Of a stretch of DNA of 8,993 nt, positions 1-5,983 are shown in pieces. The notes under the pieces were generated by a model. It searched no databases and was not told where the DNA came from. It was given only the letters and a program-made list of their open reading frames with translations. How positions within the stretch are numbered: position 1 is the first letter of the stretch; each line of letters starts with the position of its first letter. The position numbers and the translations under genes were made by a program. The stretch comes from an uncultured Ilumatobacter sp. (lineage in GTDB: Bacteria > Actinomycetota > Acidimicrobiia > Acidimicrobiales > Ilumatobacteraceae), in NCBI GenBank assembly GCA_937891565.1, contig CALAHA010000087.1:1-8993 (forward strand). The letters run 5' to 3'.

Positions 1-709
1 CGGTGACTGGTGGATGGTGTTCTCGGTTGGCATTGTGCTTGCGGCAACGACGCTCGTTTGGGCCATTCGGTTTGGTGAAACCTTGGCGCCCGAACTGCGG
101 CGTCCGATCAAACTGGCGCCGATCAGTGACGCCTTCGGTGCGGTGATGCGCACGCGCGTCACGCTGTGGATTCTCATTGCGCAGGCGTTCTTTGGTGGCG
201 CATTCTTTGTCTGGCTCGGGAGTGCGCAGGTCGTGCTCGACAAGATCTACGACCGAGACTCGCAGTTCACGCTGTTCTTCGGGGCGTCTGGCGTCGGCAT
301 GGCGCTGGCGTTGCTCTTCAACCGTCGATTGATCGTCAAGTACGGAGCGGAGAAGATGGTCATCAGCGCGGCCACGGTGTTCGTGGTGGTGAGCGTCGTT
401 GGCTTGGCTGGGACGCTGCTTGCGGGCGGCGTGCCGTCGGTCTGGTTCTGGTTCGGATGGGCATTGATTGCCAATGCCATGGGCATGATCATGGGGCCAA
501 TGAGCGCGTCGCTCGCGCTCGAACCGATGGCCGACAAGGCAGGCACAGCGGCAGCGATTCTTGGCGTGGCACAGCTCGGTGCTGGAGCAGCGTTTGCCGC
601 CATCGTCGACGCCCAGATCGGTACCACGGTGACACCAATGGTCCTCGGGTCGCTCGTCTACGGCTCGCTCGGACTGGGCTGCCTGGTGATCGCCCTCAAG
701 CCCAAATAG
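1..709 (+). CDS. Bcr/CflA-family MFS drug efflux transporter, C-terminal part (5' end outside the window)
   Basis: The reading frame is open from the left edge (first complete codon at position 2, residues GDWWMVFSVG) and stops at TAG 707-709, leaving about 235 residues of a protein that normally has about 400. It is a run of hydrophobic segments separated by short charged loops, consistent with roughly the last six membrane helices of a 12-helix major facilitator. The cytoplasmic-loop stretch GETLAPELRRPIKL, followed by a helix rich in Gly, Phe and Ala, resembles the centre of Bcr/CflA proton-driven multidrug exporters. The last helices hold GMIMGPMSASLALEPM and AGTAAAILG, a pattern typical of this group. 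The Met at position 14 lies inside a helix and is not a credible start. The gene converges on the SRPBCC gene and shares a hairpin terminator with it. The substrate cannot be deduced. I see no functional link to the methyltransferase block. Confidence 0.85.
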   Translation, partial: GDWWMVFSVGIVLAATTLVWAIRFGETLAPELRRPIKLAPISDAFGAVMRTRVTLWILIAQAFFGGAFFVWLGSAQVVLDKIYDRDSQFTLFFGASGVGMALALLFNRRLIVKYGAEKMVISAATVFVVVSVVGLAGTLLAGGVPSVWFWFGWALIANAMGMIMGPMSASLALEPMADKAGTAAAILGVAQLGAGAAFAAIVDAQIGTTVTPMVLGSLVYGSLGLGCLVIALKPK

Positions 710-743
710 TTGCGTTTGGGGCCTGACCCCAAACGCAACTATT
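705..743. terminator. Perfect 17-bp inverted repeat overlapping both convergent stop codons
   Basis: Left arm 705-721 (AATAGTTGCGTTTGGGG) and right arm 727-743 are perfect reverse complements around a 5-nt loop (CCTGA). The stop codon of the MFS gene (707-709) lies in the left arm and the stop of the SRPBCC gene (739-741, minus strand) lies in the right arm. The stem therefore sits exactly between two convergent genes and can fold in either transcript. No long T tract follows on either side, so it is not a textbook intrinsic terminator, but the placement suits a bidirectional terminator or 3'-end stabiliser. Confidence 0.75.
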
Positions 744-1194
744 CAAAGGCGGCGCGCAGGTTGTTCATGGTGGTCTGGCAGGCCTGTTCGAGATTGTCCC
801 TGCGACCTTCGATTTTGCCGGGATAGATCTCAGGCAGTCCGAGCAGTGGTGCTTCGAACGACTCGGTCACGGTGCAGGTGGCATCGCCGGTCGGGGTGAT
901 GTCGTAGCGCCAGATGGTCGCATGTTCGAACTTTGGCGGCACCGAGTATGCGAACGACTGACCCGGTTCAAATTCGGTGACGACGCAATCGGCGTGCCAT
1001 TCGTAGTCACGGGCCTTGTTGTGGCCACGAAACGTTACGCCGACGGCGACCGCGGTCGACCCGTCAAGAAACTCGCAGCGGACATTCTCCGGGCTGAGGC
1101 CGGGAAGGCGGTCGAGATCGGTCAGGTAGGCGAAGACGTCAAGAGCTGACGCGTTCACGTCGACGGTTGCGGAACCCTCTGTTGGTGCACTCAT
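739..1194 (-). CDS. SRPBCC (START/polyketide cyclase-like) family protein
   Basis: The protein is 151 residues when started at ATG 1194. It opens with a beta-strand and helix pattern (ATVDVNASALDVFAYLTDLDRLPGLSP, given here in parts: ATVDVNAS, then DVFAYLTDLDRLP), the usual start of Polyketide_cyc2/SRPBCC proteins. It ends with the long amphipathic helix expected for the fold (about residues 126-150). Such proteins bind hydrophobic ligands in a helix-grip cavity; the ligand here is unknown. An in-frame ATG at 1302 would add 36 unlike residues and overlap the upstream gene by 71 nt, so 1194 is preferred, leaving a 37-nt gap after the MttB-like gene. No clear Shine-Dalgarno sequence precedes 1194. 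Position and strand suggest co-transcription with the methyltransferase gene, but a role in methyl transfer is not evident. Confidence 0.8.
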   Translation of the reverse strand: MSAPTEGSATVDVNASALDVFAYLTDLDRLPGLSPENVRCEFLDGSTAVAVGVTFRGHNKARDYEWHADCVVTEFEPGQSFAYSVPPKFEHATIWRYDITPTGDATCTVTESFEAPLLGLPEIYPGKIEGRRDNLEQACQTTMNNLRAAFE

Positions 1195-1231
1195 CGCGAA
1201 AGTGTGGCCGACGCAGCTCGGCGGGCCGAAG

Positions 1232-2770
1232 TCAGCCGATGCCGTCGGGCATTTCTGACTTGCGGCGGCCGATGAAGTCGAGGAGTTCAGCGTCGATTGC
1301 ATCGTCGAGCGGCGGTGCTTCGTAAGCGGCCAACGACTCTTTCCACGCGGTATTGGCGCGGTCGGCAGTGGTGGTCGAACCGTCTTCGAGCCACTGCTCG
1401 TAGCTCGAGTTGTCGGCCATCGTCGACCGATAGAACGCGGTTTCGAAGTTGGCGAAGGTGTGAGCAGTTCCGAGGAAGTGATCGCCGGGAGTGTGCACGG
1501 TGAGCTGTTCCATGGCTTGGCCGTTCTCGCTCATATCGAGGCCCTTGGCCAGCGTCATCATCATTCCGAGTTGGTCAGCGTCCATCATGAACTTCTCATA
1601 ACCGACGGCCAGGCCGCCCTCCATCCAGCCAGCCGCATGGAGGACGAAATTGACGCCTGCCATAACGGTCGGGATGATCGTTGAAGCCGACTCGTACGCG
1701 GCCTGAGCATCTGGCAGCTTCGAGGCGGTCAGTGCGCCGCCCGAGCGGAACGGGACGCCAAGTCGGCGGGCGAGTGCAGCGACGGTGTAGAGGACAATCG
1801 CCGGTTCGGGTGTCCCGAACGTCGGTGCGCCAGTTGCCATTGACATCGATGATGCGAACGATCCGAAGATCACTGGAGCACCGGGGCGCACCAGCTGGCA
1901 GAAGGCCATTCCGGCCAATGCTTCTGCAAGAGTTTGTGCCGCGACGCCAGCCGAAGTGGTTGGGGCCATGGCGCCGGCGAGGATGAATGGCGAGATGACG
2001 CATGCCTGGTTGGCAGCTGCGTATGTTTCGGCGGCAGCCAGCATTGTGTCGTCCCAGACGAGTGGGGACGAGGCGTTGATCAGCGACGACATCACCGTGC
2101 GATCTTGCAGGTCGCCGCCGAATGCGATGCGTGCCAACTCGACCGAGTCGGCCGCCCGTTCGCCCGCGGTGACCGAGCCCATGAAGGCCTTGTCGCTGTA
2201 CTTGAGGTGGGCGTACACCATGTCGAGGTGGCGCTTGTTGACAGGTACGTCAACGGGCTCGCACACCGTGCCGCCCGAGTGATGCAGGTTCGGCGACATG
2301 TACGTGAGCTTCACGATGTTTTGGAAGTCATTGATCGTCGCGTACCGGCGGCCGTTGTCCTGGTCATAGACGAAGGGCGAGCCGTAGTTCGGTGCGAAGA
2401 CGGTGTTGTTGCCGCCGATTTCGACATTGCGTTCGGGGTTGCGTGCGTGCTGCGTGTACTGGCGCGGTGCGCTGTCTTGCACGAGCTTGCGGCACAGTCC
2501 GCGTGGAAAACGAACTCGCTCGCCGTCGACGTCGGCGCCTGCTTTGCGCCACATCTCGAGGGCGCTCGGGTAGTTGCGGAACTCGATGCCGACTGTTTCG
2601 AGGATGGTGTCGGCGTTGTGTTCAATGATCTCCAACTGTTCGTCGGTGACCAATTCGTACGGCCTGATCTGACGTTCCAGATACGGGGAAATCGGGGCTG
2701 CTGTCGATGCACGGCTGGCCGCCCGTCCTGCGCGGCCACCCGACCGATGTCCACGTCGTTCGTCACTCAT
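1232..2770 (-). CDS. MttB-superfamily (trimethylamine methyltransferase family) corrinoid methyltransferase, non-pyrrolysine
   Basis: This 512-residue protein has the full length of the MttB family (about 480-520). Residues 1-20 form a basic Arg/Gly-rich head. The TIM-barrel part begins near residue 35 (RPYELVTDEQ) and contains family-like blocks: APNYGSPFVYD (126-136), HHSGGTVCEP (163-172), the region around DAQAAYESAS (354-363) with GVNFVLHAAGWMEGG (372-386), and HFLGTAHTFANF (431-442). Family members transfer a methyl group from methylated amines to Co(I) of a corrinoid protein. Archaeal MttB uses pyrrolysine encoded by an in-frame UAG; this frame runs without any internal stop and ends in TGA. 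It therefore belongs with the non-Pyl branch, whose characterised members act on glycine betaine (MtgB), carnitine (MtcB) or proline betaine (MtpB). The sequence does not show which substrate is used. The gene has its own upstream region carrying the shared operator-like element. Translation from ATG 2770 follows a weak GGGGTGA signal. Confidence 0.9.
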   Translation of the reverse strand: MSDERRGHRSGGRAGRAASRASTAAPISPYLERQIRPYELVTDEQLEIIEHNADTILETVGIEFRNYPSALEMWRKAGADVDGERVRFPRGLCRKLVQDSAPRQYTQHARNPERNVEIGGNNTVFAPNYGSPFVYDQDNGRRYATINDFQNIVKLTYMSPNLHHSGGTVCEPVDVPVNKRHLDMVYAHLKYSDKAFMGSVTAGERAADSVELARIAFGGDLQDRTVMSSLINASSPLVWDDTMLAAAETYAAANQACVISPFILAGAMAPTTSAGVAAQTLAEALAGMAFCQLVRPGAPVIFGSFASSMSMATGAPTFGTPEPAIVLYTVAALARRLGVPFRSGGALTASKLPDAQAAYESASTIIPTVMAGVNFVLHAAGWMEGGLAVGYEKFMMDADQLGMMMTLAKGLDMSENGQAMEQLTVHTPGDHFLGTAHTFANFETAFYRSTMADNSSYEQWLEDGSTTTADRANTAWKESLAAYEAPPLDDAIDAELLDFIGRRKSEMPDGIG

Positions 2771-2940
2771 TGCTCACCCCATTCGTTGCACGTCCCCATT
2801 TGGAGGTTCCACAATGCGGAACGGTTCCATCATACAGAACAGGGGAGGCTGTGCGGAACGTGCGCAGTCTCGTCGGGTCCAGACAACAAGTCATTTGGCA
2901 GCCTGCCCTCCAGCGACTTCATTGGCCGTGCGCTGCGGCG
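2771..2940 (-). promoter_or_regulatory. Promoter region of the MttB-like gene
   Basis: This 170-bp gap between the RACo-like stop and the MttB-like start contains no credible gene. On the minus strand a good -10-like hexamer, TATGAT, lies at 2834-2829, which puts transcription start near 2822, about 50 nt before the ATG. No good -35 hexamer is visible at the standard spacing; the spot holds TTCCGC, itself like an operator half-site. The operator-like element 2807-2828 begins immediately downstream of the -10, so a bound protein would be expected to interfere with initiation. An additional GCGGAAC half-site lies at 2853-2859. The presence of a promoter suggests mttB can be transcribed apart from the upstream genes. 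Confidence 0.5.
2807..2828. promoter_or_regulatory. Operator-like element, copy 1 (upstream of the MttB-like gene)
   Basis: The + strand reads TTCCACAATGCGGAAC followed by GGTTCC. It contains TTCCACA-A-TGCGGAA (6 of 7 arm positions paired) overlapping a perfect GGAAC-G-GTTCC palindrome (2818-2828). It matches the element at 7936-7957 at 19 of 22 positions. A likely binder is the IclR-family protein encoded at 8109-8861; that assignment is inferred from proximity and shared sites. Confidence 0.6.
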
Positions 2941-4935
2941 TCAGGCCGGACGGCGCCGGCGTCCGGTGCGCTGTCTGTCGCCAGCCCCTTCGGGCTTCGT
3001 TTGGGCAATCGGGAGCGTGGTCTCGGTTGCGAGGTTCGGCGTTGGTTCGGTCGTGTGGGGGAACCCCATTGCATTGACGAACAGATCCTGAAACCGTGGC
3101 TCGGTCGCCGTCTCGATCTTGTGTACGCGCCGCACCGTCTCTTCGATCTCGGTGCGCTGGCTGGCTGATACCAAGGCTCGAACAGCGCCGGCTCCGGCAG
3201 CGTTGCCAACCGATGCCACCTTCGCGACTGGCACATCAGGGACCAGGCCGATCACCTTGGCGTACAGCGGATCGATATGGGCCCCGAAGGCTCCGGCGAG
3301 CCGAACCGAGCCAATGCCGTTCGGGTCGGTTTTGCCGGCGTGTTCGCACAGCAGGTCGATGCCAGCGCGAAGTGCCGCTTTCGCGAGCTGAATGGCACGC
3401 ACGTCATCCTGGGTGACGTTGATGTTCGCTGCCGGTTCGTCGGCATCGCCGAACAGCCGGTACGAGAACGTGCGCCCGTGGGCAAAGATGCGCGACGTCT
3501 TGGCCGGCCCGTCGGAACGCACGGTGCCGTCGACGTCGATGAGTCCCGAGAGATACAGCTCGCCCATCACTTCGATGATGCCGGATCCGCAGATGCCGGA
3601 GATTTCAAGCGAGCGGGTCTCGGCGTCGAAGCCAGGGTCATCGGACCAGAGGTCGGAGCCGATCACCTTGACTCTGGGTTCGAGCGTGTCGCGGTCGATG
3701 CGGACCCGTTCGATGGCGCCTGCCGTGGCGCGCATGCCGGCAGAGATCTGGGCGCCTTCGAAGGCCGGGCCAGTGGGGGAGGAGGCAGCCAGTACATGAG
3801 CCGAGTTGCCGAACACGATCTCGGCGTTCGTGCCGACGTCGACCAGAAGTTGGAGGGCGTCGCTGCGGTGCGGCCCTTCGGCGAGAATCGCGCCAGCGGT
3901 GTCGGCGCCGACATGGCCGGCGATGCAGGGGAGAAAGTAGACCTCGCAGAACCGGGCGTCGATGTCGATGTCGACGGCCGATGTGACCACGGCGCTGTCG
4001 GTTGCGAGCAGGAATGGGGCCTGGCCGAGGGGCGTTGGATCGATGCCGAGGATGACGTGGTGCATGATCGGGTTACCGACGATTGTCATGTCGAGGAGCA
4101 CGTCGCGGTCAATCCCGGCTTCAGCGATGAGGGTGCCGACCATCTCGTCGAGTGCAGTCCGCACGGACCGAGTGAGCTCGACCTCGCCGCCCGGGTTCAT
4201 CATCACATACGACACGCGCGACATGAGGTCGTCACCGAACCGGATCTGCGGGTTCATTACACCATTGGTCGCACGGATCTCGCCGGTTGACAGGTCGACG
4301 AGATGGCCCGCAATGGTGGTCGAGCCAACGTCAACGGCGATACCGAATGCCAGGTCGACGTAGCCCGGATAGACGGCACAGACCTCGTGACCATGCCGAA
4401 CAGCGACGGTGATCGTGTTGTTTCCCCGTTTGGCTGCCGGTGCAATGAGCGGGAGGACGTGCGTTGCGAGGCGCGACATCGTGACGCCGTAGGTCATTGA
4501 CAGCCGTTCGGCGATCTGTTCGGTCAACCCGCGCAGGTCAGAGCCGAGTTCGGCCTTTTCCAACTCGATGTAGTGCAGACGTACGAGCGGGTCGATCTCG
4601 ATGTTGCCGACGTCGACGGACTTCCGGACGACCTGCTTGTGGACTTGGCTGGCTGCGGGGATCTCGACTTTGAGGTTGCCGCAAACTTGTGCTGCGCATC
4701 CGAGACGCTGACCATCGAGGATTGGCCGGCGGCCCTTGTATTCCTCTTCGGTCGACGCCCACGGGGTCAGCGCGTCGGTGTTCGTGGGCACAATCTGGCA
4801 ACGGCCGCAGAGCCCGCGACCTCCGCATGTCGAATCGAGGTCGGCGCCCGCAAGACGCGCAGCGTCGAGCACGGTGATGCCCTCACTGACCGTTACTGAC
4901 AACCCCGACGGTGCGAACTCGACCTTGTACGTCAT
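2941..4935 (-). CDS. RACo/RamA-type corrinoid activation protein: 2Fe-2S domain plus ASKHA ATPase (DUF4445)
   Basis: The protein is 664 residues from ATG 4935, close to the size of the RACo family. Residues 1-95 form a ferredoxin-like domain with the plant-type 2Fe-2S ligand pattern C37-x5-C43-x2-C46-x33-C80. A linker and middle domain follow. The ASKHA ATPase core shows phosphate-binding motifs AFGIAVDVGSTTIAG (196-210) and LLVDVGTNAEIVFGN (363-377), plus GDDLMSR (234-240), GNPIMHH (287-293), SPTGPAFEGAQISAG (386-400) and GICGSG (447-452). Family members use ATP to drive reduction of inactive Co(II) corrinoid to Co(I), restarting the methyl-transfer cycle. This one resembles RACo (N-terminal 2Fe-2S) more than RamA (C-terminal 4Fe-4S). 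A polar, basic C-terminal tail of about 40 residues (ending RQRTGRRRRPA) looks like an extension. The start lies 25 nt after the pterin-binding enzyme's stop with no clear Shine-Dalgarno, suggesting coupling. Extending the frame upstream would run antisense-like residues through the preceding gene. Confidence 0.9.
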   Translation of the reverse strand: MTYKVEFAPSGLSVTVSEGITVLDAARLAGADLDSTCGGRGLCGRCQIVPTNTDALTPWASTEEEYKGRRPILDGQRLGCAAQVCGNLKVEIPAASQVHKQVVRKSVDVGNIEIDPLVRLHYIELEKAELGSDLRGLTEQIAERLSMTYGVTMSRLATHVLPLIAPAAKRGNNTITVAVRHGHEVCAVYPGYVDLAFGIAVDVGSTTIAGHLVDLSTGEIRATNGVMNPQIRFGDDLMSRVSYVMMNPGGEVELTRSVRTALDEMVGTLIAEAGIDRDVLLDMTIVGNPIMHHVILGIDPTPLGQAPFLLATDSAVVTSAVDIDIDARFCEVYFLPCIAGHVGADTAGAILAEGPHRSDALQLLVDVGTNAEIVFGNSAHVLAASSPTGPAFEGAQISAGMRATAGAIERVRIDRDTLEPRVKVIGSDLWSDDPGFDAETRSLEISGICGSGIIEVMGELYLSGLIDVDGTVRSDGPAKTSRIFAHGRTFSYRLFGDADEPAANINVTQDDVRAIQLAKAALRAGIDLLCEHAGKTDPNGIGSVRLAGAFGAHIDPLYAKVIGLVPDVPVAKVASVGNAAGAGAVRALVSASQRTEIEETVRRVHKIETATEPRFQDLFVNAMGFPHTTEPTPNLATETTLPIAQTKPEGAGDRQRTGRRRRPA

Positions 4936-4960
4936 GTTGCGAGCCACACGAATCCGTCCG

Positions 4961-5881
4961 TCAGCCTGCGACGCGGGCGCTGCGGCCGCCGCGACGCTTC
5001 GGGGCCCCGCCGGCTGCATCGCCGGCGGCTTGGTCGCCACCCTCGCGGTACGTGGCGATCCATGCGCCGCAGTCTTGGTCGTGGCCGGCGAGCACATCGG
5101 CGGCCTTGACTGCCTTCTTCACTTCGTCGTGGAGCGGGCTCATGATCGCCGATGTCATGCCGTTGGAGATCGCCATGGCGAGGAACGTGCCGGTGATCGC
5201 GTTGCGCTCAGGAAGCCCGAAGCTCACGTTCGACGCGCCGCACGTGGTGTTCACCTTGAGTTCGGTCTGGAGGCGGCGGAGCAGCTTGAACACTTGCTGG
5301 CCAGCTTGGCCCAGGGCGCCGATCGGCATCACTAGCGGGTCGACGATAATGTCCGACGACGGGATCCCGTAGTCGGCGGCACGGTTGACAATCTTTCGGG
5401 CGACTTCGAAACGGACATCGGGGTCTTCGGAGATTCCGGTCTCGTCGTTGGAGATCGCCACCACTGCAGCGCCGTACTTTTTGACCAGCGGCAGTACTCG
5501 CTCCATCTGTTCGTCTTCGCCGGTGACCGAGTTGATGAGCGGCTTGCCTTTGTAGACGGCGCAGCCTGCCTCGAGTGCTTCGACAATTGACGAGTCGATC
5601 GACAGTGGCACGTCGGTGATGGACTGGACCAACTGAATGGCTCGGGCGAGCAGCGCGGGCTCGTCGGCGAGCGGGATGCCGGCGTTGATGTCGAGCATCT
5701 GTGCGCCTGCTGCGACTTGCGCGAGGGCATCGGCGGCCACTCGATCAAAGTTGCCCACCTTCATCTCGGCCGCGAGCAGCTTGCGTCCTGTGGGGTTGAT
5801 GCGTTCGCCGATCATGACAAACGGGCGATTGAAGCCGATGACGACTTCCCGCGTAGCGGAGCTAATAATGGTTTCGGTCAT
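4961..5881 (-). CDS. Pterin-binding (DHPS-like) methyltetrahydrofolate:corrinoid methyltransferase
   Basis: This 306-residue protein has the TIM-barrel pterin-binding fold (PF00809) of the MeTr/AcsE and MtgA group rather than of true dihydropteroate synthase. Visible motifs are IGERINPTGRK (24-34), MLDINAG (62-68, with D64), SIDSS (94-98), INSVTGE (116-122), VDPLVMPIG (180-188) and CGASNVSFGLP (214-224). By similarity to MeTr, D64 and N218 are likely pterin-contacting positions. With the neighbouring corrinoid protein it should move a methyl group between methylcobamide and tetrahydrofolate; in a catabolic setting the product would be 5-methyl-THF. Residues from about 280 on form an extra Gly/Ala/Arg-rich tail (ending KRRGGRSARVAG). 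ATG 5881 fits the family N-terminus, but the transcript just before it reads ACACCUCC, which is not a Shine-Dalgarno. A repeat hairpin lies in its leader. Confidence 0.88.
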   Translation of the reverse strand: MTETIISSATREVVIGFNRPFVMIGERINPTGRKLLAAEMKVGNFDRVAADALAQVAAGAQMLDINAGIPLADEPALLARAIQLVQSITDVPLSIDSSIVEALEAGCAVYKGKPLINSVTGEDEQMERVLPLVKKYGAAVVAISNDETGISEDPDVRFEVARKIVNRAADYGIPSSDIIVDPLVMPIGALGQAGQQVFKLLRRLQTELKVNTTCGASNVSFGLPERNAITGTFLAMAISNGMTSAIMSPLHDEVKKAVKAADVLAGHDQDCGAWIATYREGGDQAAGDAAGGAPKRRGGRSARVAG

Positions 5882-5921
5882 GGAGGTGTCGATTCTGTTC
5901 GTTGCTGGTGCGTCGGGTTCG

Positions 5922-5967
5922 TGTCACACCGAGGTCTGTCACGCCGAGGTCAGACCTCGGTGTGACA
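5922..5967. repeat. Tandem 15-bp repeat with an inverted third copy forming a 17-bp hairpin
   Basis: TGTCACACCGAGGTC (5922-5936) is followed directly by TGTCACGCCGAGGTC (5937-5951, one mismatch). After one base comes the exact reverse complement of the first copy (5953-5967). Copies 1 and 3 form a perfect 17-bp stem (5922-5938 with 5951-5967) enclosing 12 nt; copies 2 and 3 can form a competing tighter hairpin. It lies in the 102-bp gap between the PF13769 gene and the pterin-binding gene. No T tract follows. It could be an attenuator, a processing or stability element, or a copy of a dispersed genomic repeat. Confidence 0.8.
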
Positions 5968-5983
5968 GTGGTGCGACTGTGGG

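Noticed and set aside
1232..2770. Pyrrolysine-encoding amber codon in the mttB-like gene
   Set aside because: The frame has no internal TAG and ends in TGA, and no pyl genes are in the window.
2946..2966. Inverted repeat CCGGACG / CGTCCGG at the end of the RACo-like gene as a terminator
   Set aside because: It has only 7-bp arms in very GC-rich coding sequence, lies before the stop codon and has no T tract after it; too weak to annotate.
1934..3091. 385-codon + strand open frame opposite the MttB-like gene and its promoter
   Set aside because: It is antisense to a well-supported gene, crosses a promoter region, and its translation has no recognisable domain; long antisense frames are common in GC-rich coding DNA.
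3277..4290. 337-codon + strand open frame opposite the RACo-like gene
   Set aside because: The opposite strand encodes clear 2Fe-2S and ASKHA motifs; the + strand product is a repetitive Gly/Asp/Val shadow with no Shine-Dalgarno.
4936..5097. N-terminal extension of the RACo-like protein by 54 residues
   Set aside because: It would overlap the 3' end of the pterin-binding gene by 137 nt, and the added low-complexity residues do not belong to the ferredoxin domain, which begins at MTYKVEF.
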